This document shows positions 1-7,015 of a stretch of 29,732 nt of DNA, in pieces. Numbering within the stretch: the stretch's first letter is position 1; the number at the start of each line of letters is the position of its first letter. The stretch is from NCBI GenBank assembly GCA_900759385.1, contig CAAEUZ010000055.1:1-29732 (forward strand). The letters are read 5' to 3'. The notes beneath the pieces are model-generated. The model worked only from the letters and a program-made list of their open reading frames with translations, was not told where the DNA came from and did no database searches. The stretch comes from an uncultured Oscillospiraceae bacterium (GTDB lineage Bacteria > Bacillota > Clostridia > Oscillospirales > Oscillospiraceae). Both the position numbers and the translations under genes were made by a program.

Positions 1-27
1 CCCAAACAACCCGCACCCGGCAGCGGC

Positions 28-265
28 GAGCCGCGCTAGCGGCTCAAACTGCGGTCGGCGTTGCTCAAGAACGTATCCTGCTTAGGGATGACCACCCCGC
101 CAACACCGCCAGCATAAGGTTCCACCGCACCAAGCAAAAAGCGCTTTTCTTTGGGGGTATCCCCGTTTCTTTTGGCAAGACAAAAGAAATGGGGTACAAA
201 GGCCTCGCCGGCAACAGCGGCTTTTGGGGAGTCTGAGGGGCTCCTTTTGGCCGAGACCAAAAGGA
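28..265. repeat. Cluster of short inverted repeats, non-coding
   Basis: No convincing gene lies in bases 1-278. Instead there are closely packed inverted repeats: a 7-bp stem with a GCTA loop (28-45), the 12-bp palindrome AAAAGCGCTTTT (137-148), GGGG/CCCC around TAT (154-164), a perfect 9-bp stem TTTCTTTTG with a 6-base loop (166-189), and a perfect 9-bp stem TCCTTTTGG with a 6-base loop (242-265). The last two resemble each other in stem and loop (GCAAGA and CCGAGA) and start 76 bp apart. None is followed by a good T-run, so a simple intrinsic terminator for gdpP is not obvious. A dispersed intergenic repeat or transcript 3'-end structure is my inference. A 74-codon minus-strand frame crosses the hairpins and is probably spurious. 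Confidence 0.6.
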
Positions 266-278
266 ATCCCTCAGGACG

Positions 279-2282
279 TTACTCCAAATACTCGTCTATC
301 GCCGTGAACAGGCTGTTCACCGCGTCGCGCAGGGTCGTATTTGGTATCTGGCAGGCTGCGGCGGAGCGGTTGCCGCCGCCGCCGAGCTTCTCCATTATAA
401 CCTGCACGTTTATGTCACCGATGCTGCGCGCGGAGATGTTCGCGCCGCCGTCGGGGGTGGGGCTGACGACAAAGCTGACCTCCACGCCTGAGATGTTGAG
501 CAGCTCGTCGGCCGCCTGGGCGATTATGACGCGGTCCTGCGGCTCCTCCGGCGCGGCCACGGCGATGTTGCCGCGGTAGAGCTGGGCGTTCTGCATGATG
601 CGGTAGCGCGCGACGGTATTGGCCATGTCGTTTTGCAGCAGCTTCTTGACCTCGGTGGTGTCGGCGCCGCAGCGGCGCAGGAAGGCAGCGGCCTCAAAGG
701 TGCGCTCGCCGGTACGGATGGTGAAGTTCTTCGTGTCCAGCACTATGCCCGCGAGCATGGCCTCAGCTTCGCAGCGGAGGATATCCTCCGGTTCCACGAC
801 CTCCTGCAGCACCTCGCTGAGCAGCTCGCAGGCGCTGGAGGCGTAGGGTTCGTAGAATGTGAGCGCCGCGTTCTGGATGTAGGTCGCCGCCCGCCGGTGG
901 TGGTCTATGACGGCGACGCGGTTGCAGGCCGCGAGGAAGTTGGAGTCCTCCACCTGCTCGGGGCGGTTGGTGTCCACCACCACCAGGAGGCTGCGCCCGT
1001 CCGCCAGGAGCATGGCCTCCTGCGGGGTGATAAAGGCGTTCTTATACTCTGGCTCGGACTTGAGCCGCTCTATGAGCAGCTTGGAGGAGTTCTTCTCCGG
1101 ATCTATGACTATCTTGCAGAGCTTGCCCTTCTTGCGCGCGATGCAGCACACGGCCGCGTCTGCGCCCACTGCGTCAAGGTCGGCGTATTTGTGGCCCATG
1201 ACGAACACGCGCGAGGAGTCGGCGATGAGCTCGGCCAGGGCGTTGGCCATCACGCGGCTTTTGACCTTGGTGCGCGTCTCCACCTCGCTGCCGCGCCCGC
1301 CGAAGAACTCAAAGCTGAAGCGGTTCTTGATTACCACCTGGTCGCCGCCGCGGCTGAGCGCCATCTCGGCAGCCAGGGAGGCGAACTGCCAGTTCTCGCC
1401 GAAGCCGCTGCCGTCATGGCCGATGCCCAGCGACAGCGTGGCGTGGATGCCGGAGGGGCTGGTGACCGAGTGCGCCTGCTCCAGCACGCTGAATTTCTGC
1501 GCGCGCATCTCGCCGAGATGGTGCTCCTCGAAGATCACCAGGTAGCGGTCGCGGTCATAGCGCCGCACGATGGCGTCCCGCCCTTCCCAGTACTGGCTTA
1601 TGATGTCCTCCACCGCGTCGCGCAGGTCGTTTTTCACGCGCTCGGGCTGGTTGCGTATGAGCTCGTCGTAGTTGTCTATGAGCATCACGCAGATAACCGG
1701 CCGCGTGTCTTCGTACTTTATGCGCACGTCGTCGTACTCGGTGACGTCCACCCAGTACGCTATGCCCATGAAGCCGTGGCCGCCTGCGCTGTCCTCCTGC
1801 TCCTCGCCGGGCCGTATTATATTGCCGTGTATCTGGTATTTGCGCCCGTTTATTGACAGCAGGTCCGGGCTCTGCGTCTTGCCCTCGAGCAGCCACTTGG
1901 CGGAAAACTCCGGCACCAGCGTGTCCAGCCGGGCCTCAAAGCGCGAGCCGGAGACGCCGCACATGTTGAAGAATATCTGGTTGGCCCAGATGACACGCAA
2001 ATCGTTAAACGAGAACACGGCCATGGGCAGCGGAAAGTTCAGGAGCGTATTGTTCTTGGCCGTATCCGCATCATAGGTGACCGACTCAATATACTCCATC
2101 AGCTCGCGGCGCCGCCGGCGGCCGATGAAGAGCGAGCTGATGATGAGCAGGAGCAGCACCGCGCCCTCCGCCGCCGCCAGGACATACTGCCCCAGCAGCA
2201 GGGCGGCAGCCGCGAAGGCAACCAGCACGAACAGGTAAAGTCTCCCGCTCGGTTCAATCAGTCTCTGAAGTTTTTTGTTCAA
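279..2282 (-). CDS. gdpP: GdpP-type cyclic-di-AMP phosphodiesterase (DHH family)
   Basis: This is a membrane-anchored DHH/DHHA1 phosphodiesterase of the GdpP family, which hydrolyses c-di-AMP to pApA. About 667 residues fit the family (~650-680). Two hydrophobic helices lie in residues ~15-55, then a PAS-like region (~60-150), a degenerate GGDEF region (~170-310), the DHH domain and DHHA1. Visible motifs are GHKYADLDAVGA (H364, D368, D370) and VIDHH (D460-H462). The usual GGGH of DHHA1 reads GGGGN, with N638 in place of His, which is odd. I choose the TTG start at 2282 because AAGGGGAG sits 9 bases upstream and the protein then begins MNKKLQRLIEP, typical of the family. The in-frame ATG at 2351 lies only ~8 bases past the predicted transcription start and lacks a ribosome site. 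Confidence 0.92.
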   Translation of the reverse strand: MNKKLQRLIEPSGRLYLFVLVAFAAAALLLGQYVLAAAEGAVLLLLIISSLFIGRRRRRELMEYIESVTYDADTAKNNTLLNFPLPMAVFSFNDLRVIWANQIFFNMCGVSGSRFEARLDTLVPEFSAKWLLEGKTQSPDLLSINGRKYQIHGNIIRPGEEQEDSAGGHGFMGIAYWVDVTEYDDVRIKYEDTRPVICVMLIDNYDELIRNQPERVKNDLRDAVEDIISQYWEGRDAIVRRYDRDRYLVIFEEHHLGEMRAQKFSVLEQAHSVTSPSGIHATLSLGIGHDGSGFGENWQFASLAAEMALSRGGDQVVIKNRFSFEFFGGRGSEVETRTKVKSRVMANALAELIADSSRVFVMGHKYADLDAVGADAAVCCIARKKGKLCKIVIDPEKNSSKLLIERLKSEPEYKNAFITPQEAMLLADGRSLLVVVDTNRPEQVEDSNFLAACNRVAVIDHHRRAATYIQNAALTFYEPYASSACELLSEVLQEVVEPEDILRCEAEAMLAGIVLDTKNFTIRTGERTFEAAAFLRRCGADTTEVKKLLQNDMANTVARYRIMQNAQLYRGNIAVAAPEEPQDRVIIAQAADELLNISGVEVSFVVSPTPDGGANISARSIGDINVQVIMEKLGGGGNRSAAACQIPNTTLRDAVNSLFTAIDEYLE

Positions 2283-2291
2283 ACACACCAA

Positions 2292-2321
2292 CTCCCCTTG
2301 CCCGCGGAAGCAAAACCGCGG
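2292..2321 (-). promoter_or_regulatory. gdpP leader: ribosome binding site and adjacent hairpin
   Basis: On the minus strand AAGGGGAG (2299-2292) precedes the TTG start of gdpP by 9 bases and decides that start. Directly 5' of it two CCGCGG copies (2302-2307 and 2316-2321) can pair as a 6-bp stem with an 8-base loop. Whether this hairpin influences ribosome access is inference. Confidence 0.5.
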
Positions 2322-2365
2322 TGACGCACAAATCACAAAAAGAGCCACCATTATGGTAGTTTATT

Positions 2366-2394
2366 ATTATAGCAAATGTGGCGTATCTTTACAA
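2366..2394 (-). promoter_or_regulatory. SigA-type promoter of gdpP
   Basis: On the minus strand TTGTAA (2394-2389) and a perfect TATAAT (2371-2366) are separated by 17 bp. The predicted start near 2359 gives a leader of about 75 bases to the TTG start codon. Confidence 0.8.
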
Positions 2395-2429
2395 CAATAT
2401 TTCTTCTTCGCGCCGCAAATAATAGCGGC

Positions 2430-3473
2430 ATGAAAGCTTGTATTATGGCGGGAGGAGAGGGAAAACGCCTCAAGGCCGTCACCGGCCCGCTCCCCAAACC
2501 GATGGTGCCGCTGCTCGGCAAGCCGCTAATGGAGCGCTGCGTCGAGCTGCTGCGTGAAAACGGAATACACGACATCTGCGCCACCCTGCGTTACAACCCC
2601 GGCCCCATCATGGACTACTTCGGCGACGGAGAGGCCTTTGGAGTTGACATAACGTGGAGAGTCGAGACCCAGCCCCTGGGAACGGCCGGCGGAGTCAAGG
2701 CCTGCATGGACGTACTCGGCGACGCCGATTTCCTGGTCATCAGCGGAGACGCGGCCTGCGATTTTGACCTGCGCCGGCTCATAGACGAGCACGAGCGCTC
2801 CGGTGCCGCGGTCACGGTCGCGCTCTGCGAGTGCGCCGAGCCGCTGCGTTACGGCCTGGCGGTGCCGGATGCGGAGGGCGACGTGCGCTGCTTCATCGAG
2901 AAGCCCGACTGGGGGCGGGTGGTGGGCAACCTGGTCAGCACCGGCATTTACGCCGTCTCGCCGCGCGCCATGTCCTACGTCCCCGACGGGGAGATGTTCG
3001 ACTTCGCCGCCGACCTCTTCCCGCTGCTGCTCAGGAGCGGCGAGCGTATACACGGGGCCAGGCTGGACGGCTACTGGTGCGACGTGGGCACGCCCCGGGC
3101 CTACTATCAGTGCTGCATAGACGCGCTCGACGGCAGACTGCGCCTGTCCGGCGTGCAGCAGGACGCTTCCGCCGTCCCGGCGGCGGAGCCGCGCGCAGCC
3201 GCTCCCCTGCCCTGGCGCAGCCACGGCGAGAGGCGGGTAGCCTGCGCCGACCGGGCCCGGCTCATGGGCGCCCTCAGCGCCGGGCTGATGGAGTGCGGCG
3301 CCGATTTCAGCGACGGCCTGACCATAAAGTCGCCGCACTGCGCCGCGCGCATCCGTCCCAGCGCCGACTCCAGCGAGCTGATTGTTGAGGCCGCTGCCGA
3401 TGACGCGGAGTTCGCCCGGGACCTGACCGACGCCCTTGCCGGCCTGGCTGAGGAACTGCGCGGCCGGGAATAA
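2430..3473 (+). CDS. Sugar-1-phosphate nucleotidyltransferase with vestigial phosphomannomutase tail
   Basis: The first ~230 residues form an NTP-transferase domain: MAGGEGKRL nucleotide-binding loop (7-15), PKPM (23-26), a TQPLGTAGG segment and an ISGD metal-site motif. Such enzymes make NDP-sugars such as GDP-mannose or dTDP-glucose from sugar-1-phosphate; the substrate cannot be read here. After an Ala/Pro-rich linker (~232-262), residues ~265-345 resemble the last domain of phosphomannomutase as found at the end of Clostridial mannose-1-phosphate guanylyltransferase/phosphomannomutase fusions, with SDGLTI and a RIRPSADSSELIVEA segment at the usual RPSGTEP position. The bulk of the mutase and any left-handed beta-helix are absent, so the protein is 347 rather than ~800 residues. 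ATG at 2430 gives the standard N-terminus, although no clear ribosome site precedes it. The gene is divergent from gdpP. Confidence 0.8.
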   Translation: MKACIMAGGEGKRLKAVTGPLPKPMVPLLGKPLMERCVELLRENGIHDICATLRYNPGPIMDYFGDGEAFGVDITWRVETQPLGTAGGVKACMDVLGDADFLVISGDAACDFDLRRLIDEHERSGAAVTVALCECAEPLRYGLAVPDAEGDVRCFIEKPDWGRVVGNLVSTGIYAVSPRAMSYVPDGEMFDFAADLFPLLLRSGERIHGARLDGYWCDVGTPRAYYQCCIDALDGRLRLSGVQQDASAVPAAEPRAAAPLPWRSHGERRVACADRARLMGALSAGLMECGADFSDGLTIKSPHCAARIRPSADSSELIVEAAADDAEFARDLTDALAGLAEELRGRE

Positions 3474-3488
3474 GACCACATGCGGCGG

Positions 3489-3515
3489 CAGCGCCCCCTC
3501 TGAGAGGGGGCGCTG
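3489..3515 (+). terminator. Strong GC hairpin after the nucleotidyltransferase gene
   Basis: CAGCGCCCCCTC and its exact complement form a 12-bp stem around the loop TGA, 15 bases past the stop codon. No T-run follows, so termination efficiency is uncertain. Confidence 0.55.
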
Positions 3516-3538
3516 CTGTCGTCCGGCCGATATAAACG

Positions 3539-3569
3539 AACCCGGAGAGGGCGTTGCCCTCCCCGGGTT
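3539..3569 (-). terminator. Hairpin terminator of the ABC cassette
   Basis: AACCCGG-A-GAGGGC pairs with GCCCTC-C-CCGGGTT around GTT, with one A/C mismatch. It lies just past the stop of the membrane-protein gene, and the minus strand continues with the T-rich TTCGTTTATA. Together with the hairpin at 3489-3515 it separates two convergent units. Confidence 0.6.
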
Positions 3570-3585
3570 TGAGCGATATCCTGTT

Positions 3586-4335
3586 TTATGCCGTCGCCGC
3601 GGTTATCGAGCTGCGGCGAACAAGCAGCGCCGAGAAGACATAGAAGGCTGCCGCCAGTATGACGAAGCTCAGCACCAGGTTCCAGGGCGTCAGGAACACC
3701 CAGCCCATGAGACGGCCGAGCAGGTCGGCCACGACCTTGTAGCGGATGATCACGTCGATAAAGAGTATCACCGCCGCGCCCATGCCGATGGAGACTATCC
3801 ACTTGCCGAGCTTGTTCAGCCGCCAGTACATGAGCGAGGTGAAGGTGCCCAGCGCCGAGAGGAATACGCTCAGCGCGAGCAGCACCACGGTGCTTATCGC
3901 CAGGTCGCCAAAGAAGGGTCTGTTGTTCGACAGCGCGCCGAAGAAGTCCACGATGTACACGCCCGTGTCAAACTGGTTCCACACGGCGGTCACGACAAAG
4001 AACGCGATGTTGAGGATCAGCGACGTCACGAACATGCAGGCCGCGTTCGCCAGGAACACCGTGCGGCGGCCCGCGCCGTTCTGTATGCCGAGGCGCATGT
4101 CCTCGCGTATGGACACGATGGACAGCACGAACATGAAGATGGCGACCGGCATACTGAAATTCATCGTTGTAGTTTCCATTATGACCTCGCCGCTGTTGTC
4201 GGTCCTCGTTATAGAGCCGAATGTGACGATGCCGAGGTAGCACAGCGCGGTGAGCACTATCATCACCAGGATGACGACACCCATGCTGAACATGCAATCT
4301 CTGAATCTATACTTAAAAGACGGGAGAAACCTCAT
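3586..4335 (-). CDS. ABC transporter membrane subunit of a GntR-linked cassette
   Basis: A 249-residue hydrophobic protein with about six predicted membrane spans (near residues 16-37, 61-78, 98-120, 144-166, 176-196 and 212-235) and short basic loops (MRLGIQNGAGRR, YWRLNKLGK). It has no recognisable catalytic motif. Its start overlaps the ATPase stop by 4 bases (ATGA), so the two are translationally coupled and almost certainly form one exporter. The GntR-ATPase-permease order matches YtrA-type cassettes of Bacillota, several of which respond to cell-wall-active agents; the substrate here is unknown. It is the last gene of the cassette. Confidence 0.8.
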   Translation of the reverse strand: MRFLPSFKYRFRDCMFSMGVVILVMIVLTALCYLGIVTFGSITRTDNSGEVIMETTTMNFSMPVAIFMFVLSIVSIREDMRLGIQNGAGRRTVFLANAACMFVTSLILNIAFFVVTAVWNQFDTGVYIVDFFGALSNNRPFFGDLAISTVVLLALSVFLSALGTFTSLMYWRLNKLGKWIVSIGMGAAVILFIDVIIRYKVVADLLGRLMGWVFLTPWNLVLSFVILAAAFYVFSALLVRRSSITAATA

Positions 4336-5192
4336 TTTACACCCTCCTGTTCGTTCATAAGCCCGATGAAGTAGTCCTGCAGATCCATGCCCGAGAACTC
4401 CAGCCCCTCGCTGCCGCGCTCGTCGGGGACGCCCTCGACGCAGGCGGTCTTGAGCCCGCCGAGGCTGTTCACGCTCAGCACATGCCTCCCGCGCAGGTAA
4501 TTGTCCACGGCAGCGGCCGGTCCGCTGACCTGATAGGCCGCGCCGGAGAGCTCGTCGGCGTCCGCGTCGCGCAGTATTTTGCCGTTCTTAATGATGACGG
4601 CGTGGCCGATGAGCTTCGCCGCCTCCTGTATGAGGTGGGTGGAGAGGATGACGGTCTGCTCGCCCTCGGCGCACTTTTCCATAAGCAGGCGGTAGAAGAG
4701 GTCTCGGTGCTGCGCGTCCAGTCCGAGCACCGGCTCGTCAAAGATGACGTAGGGGCAGTTCACAGCCAGCGCCAGCGTGAGCCGGAAGATGCTCGCGTAG
4801 CCGGTGGAGAGCGCCTTGACCTTCTTCTTGGTGGGCAGTGCGAACTTCTCCGCCACGCTCATGGCGTAGTCCATGTCGAAGGTGGGGTAGAAGCTGCGCG
4901 TGAGTTTGAGCGCCCCGTCCACCTTCATGCTGTCCGGGAAGAGGTTGGCCTCCGCCATCATGTACACCTTGCCCAGCGCGCGGTCGTTGCCCGGCGCGCT
5001 CTCGCCGTCTATCGTTATCTCGCCCTCGTCGGCCCAGATGCGGTTGGTAATGAGGTTCATCATCGTGGTCTTGCCCGCGCCGTTGGCGCCGAGCAGGCCG
5101 TAGACTATGCCGCCGCCGAATTTGACGGACACATTGTCCAGCGCCGTGGTGGCGCCGTAGCGCTTGGTCACGCCTCTCAATTCTATAGCCAT
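4332..5192 (-). CDS. ABC transporter ATP-binding protein, YtrB-like
   Basis: This 286-residue ATPase has a Walker A at 35-42 (GANGAGKT), Walker B at 148-153 (YVIFDE), a D-loop GLDA and the H-loop His186 in ILSTH. The signature reads LSTGY (128-132) instead of LSGGQ, a variant I associate with the YtrB-like group of GntR-linked Bacillota cassettes; it keeps the essential Ser and Gly. About 70 residues after the core have no clear motif. It powers the membrane protein encoded directly downstream. The start lies 5 bases after the GntR stop, so the three genes form one operon. Confidence 0.9.
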   Translation of the reverse strand: MAIELRGVTKRYGATTALDNVSVKFGGGIVYGLLGANGAGKTTMMNLITNRIWADEGEITIDGESAPGNDRALGKVYMMAEANLFPDSMKVDGALKLTRSFYPTFDMDYAMSVAEKFALPTKKKVKALSTGYASIFRLTLALAVNCPYVIFDEPVLGLDAQHRDLFYRLLMEKCAEGEQTVILSTHLIQEAAKLIGHAVIIKNGKILRDADADELSGAAYQVSGPAAAVDNYLRGRHVLSVNSLGGLKTACVEGVPDERGSEGLEFSGMDLQDYFIGLMNEQEGVK

Positions 5193-5197
5193 GGTAG

Positions 5198-5575
5198 TTA
5201 CTCCTTTTCCTCGTCGTTGTAGGCCCGTTCCACGAGCCCTGTGAGCTCCGGGAGCGTCAAGCCCAGGGACGATGCCTCCCGTGCAACGGGACGCACGCGC
5301 TCGGTGTAGAAGCTCTCCCGCCGCTTTTGCAGCAGCGCGTCGCGCGCGCCCGTGGCCACGAACATGCCGACACCTCGCTTCTTGTACACCAGGCCCTCGT
5401 CCACCAGGAGATTGATGCCCTTGAGCGCCGTGGCCGGATTGATTTTCAGCGCCGCGGAGAACTCCGTGATGGAGGGTATCTGCCCCTCCTCCGGATAGGC
5501 GCCGGAGATTATCCCCTCCTCCAGCATCTCCGCAAGCTGAAGGAAAATGGGACGTGTCCCGTCAAAGCCCGCCAT
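5198..5575 (-). CDS. GntR-family repressor, YtrA subfamily
   Basis: A short 125-residue GntR protein. A winged helix-turn-helix spans residues ~8-75 (PIFLQLAEMLEEGI, IPSITEFSAALKINPATA, then LVYKKRGVGMFV), followed by only ~50 residues, mostly helical. That compact size without a large effector domain defines the YtrA subfamily, whose members usually repress an adjacent ABC exporter and themselves. The start has a near-perfect AGGAGGTG (5588-5581). A 26-bp dyad at 5599-5624, between the promoter and the ribosome site, is the natural operator candidate. The inducer is unknown. Confidence 0.88.
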   Translation of the reverse strand: MAGFDGTRPIFLQLAEMLEEGIISGAYPEEGQIPSITEFSAALKINPATALKGINLLVDEGLVYKKRGVGMFVATGARDALLQKRRESFYTERVRPVAREASSLGLTLPELTGLVERAYNDEEKE

Positions 5576-5598
5576 GTGCTCACCTCCTGTTTGTTAAT

Positions 5599-5624
5599 CG
5601 GTTAGTTACTTGAGTAATTAACCG
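5599..5624. promoter_or_regulatory. Candidate operator of the GntR/YtrA regulator
   Basis: CGGTTAGTTAC and GTAATTAACCG form 11-bp arms around TTGA with a single mismatch. The dyad begins at the predicted transcription start, so a bound repressor would block initiation or early elongation. Binding by the adjacent YtrA-type protein is inferred from position and symmetry. Confidence 0.72.
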
Positions 5625-5631
5625 TGGCACT

Positions 5632-5660
5632 AACATACCACGGCCTTCAGCATTTGTCAA
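5632..5660 (-). promoter_or_regulatory. SigA-type promoter of the GntR/ABC cassette
   Basis: On the minus strand a perfect TTGACA (5660-5655) lies 17 bp from TATGTT (5637-5632). The -35 box is the end of a 15-base motif shared with the promoter at 29414-29442. Confidence 0.8.
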
Positions 5661-5671
5661 TAGGGTTTTGC
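5657..5671 (-). repeat. Promoter-associated motif, copy 1
   Basis: Minus strand GCAAAACCCTATTGA (5671-5657). Its final TTGA is the start of the -35 box of the GntR cassette promoter. The same 15 bases occur on the plus strand at 29403-29417 in the same position relative to a different promoter. Confidence 0.7.
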
Positions 5672-5723
5672 AAATATTTTTCCCGGCCCGCTCCGGCCTG
5701 CAGGGCGGGAAGAAACAGGGTGC

Positions 5724-5751
5724 TTGAAAATCCCGTCGAATCTGATATAAT
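5724..5751 (+). promoter_or_regulatory. SigA-type promoter of the yigZ-like gene
   Basis: TTGAAA (5724-5729) and a perfect TATAAT (5746-5751) with a 16-bp spacer lie about 35 bases before the start codon at 5786. Confidence 0.8.
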
Positions 5752-5785
5752 ATTAAATGAGATAGTTTGCGCAGGTGGCAGAGAA

Positions 5786-6430
5786 ATGGCTGATTACATC
5801 ATTCCCGCCGGCTACGGCGAGGCGGAATACATCGATAAAAAGTCGCGCTTCATAGGCCAGGTGCAGCACGTGGAGAGCGTGTCTGAGGCCATGGCCTTTA
5901 TAGAGTCGGTACGCAAAAAGTACGCGGACGCCACGCACAATGTCTGGGCCTATGTCCTCGCCGACGGGCAGATGCGCTGGTCGGACGACGGCGAGCCGGG
6001 CGGCACCTCGGGCCAGCCCACGCTGAACGTGTTCCGTTCCGCCCTCGTGTGCGACGTCGCCTGCGTGGTCACCCGTTACTTCGGCGGGACCCTGCTCGGC
6101 TCCGGCGGGCTGGTGCGGGCCTACTCCAAGGCCGCCTCCATGGCCCTGGAGGCGGCGGGCCGCGCGCGCATGGCAGAGTGGCGCAGCATCGCCGTCGAGT
6201 GCACTTACGCGCAGTACGAGCGCGTGCGCCGGCTGCTGGAGGGCATGGGCGCGGCCGACATGGACGGCAGCTTCGGCGAGTTCGTCACCGTCTCCGCCCT
6301 TCTGCCTCTCGACGCGGCGCAGGCGGTCTCCGCGCGGCTCACGGACATGACCGCCGGCAGCGCGCGCGTCGCCGAGCTGGGGTCCGTGTTCCGCCCGCAG
6401 CGGCTGGAGGAAGGGGATGACGGCAAATGA
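5786..6430 (+). CDS. YigZ/IMPACT-family protein
   Basis: A 214-residue protein of the YigZ (UPF0029/IMPACT) family, which usually has 205-220 residues. The N-terminal Impact domain (~1-120) shows KKSRFIGQVQ, the block DDGEPGGTSGQP (~72-83), VVTRYFGGTLLGSGGL (~100-115) and a following AYSKAA segment. The remaining residues form the ferredoxin-like YigZ C-terminal domain. The eukaryotic relative IMPACT regulates GCN2, but the bacterial role is not established; a translation-related function is only suspected. The ATG at 5786 has AGGTGG seven bases upstream, and upstream in-frame codons precede the promoter. It overlaps the next gene by 4 bases. Confidence 0.88.
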   Translation: MADYIIPAGYGEAEYIDKKSRFIGQVQHVESVSEAMAFIESVRKKYADATHNVWAYVLADGQMRWSDDGEPGGTSGQPTLNVFRSALVCDVACVVTRYFGGTLLGSGGLVRAYSKAASMALEAAGRARMAEWRSIAVECTYAQYERVRRLLEGMGAADMDGSFGEFVTVSALLPLDAAQAVSARLTDMTAGSARVAELGSVFRPQRLEEGDDGK

Positions 6431-6948
6431 CCTTCCGCCAGGCTGAAATGGACGAATTCGATCGCGTGCGCGGCTTTTACTGGGCCCTGATAGACGTGAT
6501 GGAAGGCGGCCGGTTTGACCCCGGCTGGCGCAAGGGCATCTACCCGTCCGACGCGGAGCTCGGCAGGAGCCTCTCACGCCGCGAGCTCTATGTGCTCGAG
6601 GAAGGCGGGCGCATCATTGCCGCCGTGATTATCAACAACGAGTGCAATCCCGGCTACGAGGGCCTGCCCTGGCGCGTGGACGCGCCTGCGGAGCGGGTGT
6701 TCATGCTGCACGCGCTTGGGGTGGCGCCGGACAGGCAGGGACAGGGCGTGGCCGGGCGCGTGGTCTCCGAGTGCCTCGCTGCGGCGCGCGAAAAGGGCGC
6801 CGCGTGCGTGAGGCTGGACGTCCTCGGCGGCAACGAACCGGCCGAGCGGCTGTACCTGAGAGCGGGCTTTTATTTTGTGGCCGCCAAGCCCATGTTCTAT
6901 GAGGACACGGGCTGGACGGAATACCGCATGTTTGAATACGTCCTGTAA
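6427..6948 (+). CDS. GNAT-family N-acetyltransferase
   Basis: A 173-residue GNAT-fold protein. The acetyl-CoA site is seen in HALGVAPDRQGQGVAGRVVSE (Q/RxxGxG/A motif, ~97-117), followed by a conserved-looking VRLDVLGGNEPAERLYLRAGF segment. The acceptor substrate cannot be told; small-molecule or protein N-acetylation are both possible. Its ATG overlaps the end of the yigZ-like gene (ATGA), so translation is probably coupled. AT-rich and GC-rich short inverted repeats lie in the 67 bases after it (6952-6969 and 6977-6990) but neither makes a convincing terminator. Confidence 0.82.
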   Translation: MTFRQAEMDEFDRVRGFYWALIDVMEGGRFDPGWRKGIYPSDAELGRSLSRRELYVLEEGGRIIAAVIINNECNPGYEGLPWRVDAPAERVFMLHALGVAPDRQGQGVAGRVVSECLAAAREKGAACVRLDVLGGNEPAERLYLRAGFYFVAAKPMFYEDTGWTEYRMFEYVL

Positions 6949-7015
6949 AAATTTTTCGGACCGAAAAAAGGGTTTTGCCGCCCCGGCGGCGTATAAGTAA
7001 TCAGGAGGTGCGATT

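Noticed and set aside
36..260. 74-codon minus-strand frame at the left edge
   Set aside because: It reads through several perfect hairpins, has no good ribosome site, and is better explained by the repeats themselves.
4797..4811. Deviant ABC signature LSTGY
   Set aside because: It retains the Ser and Gly and seems normal for YtrB-like ATPases of GntR-linked cassettes.
6952..6990. Terminator between the GNAT gene and dgt
   Set aside because: The stems are either AT-only with a tiny loop or six base pairs without a T-run; not convincing.
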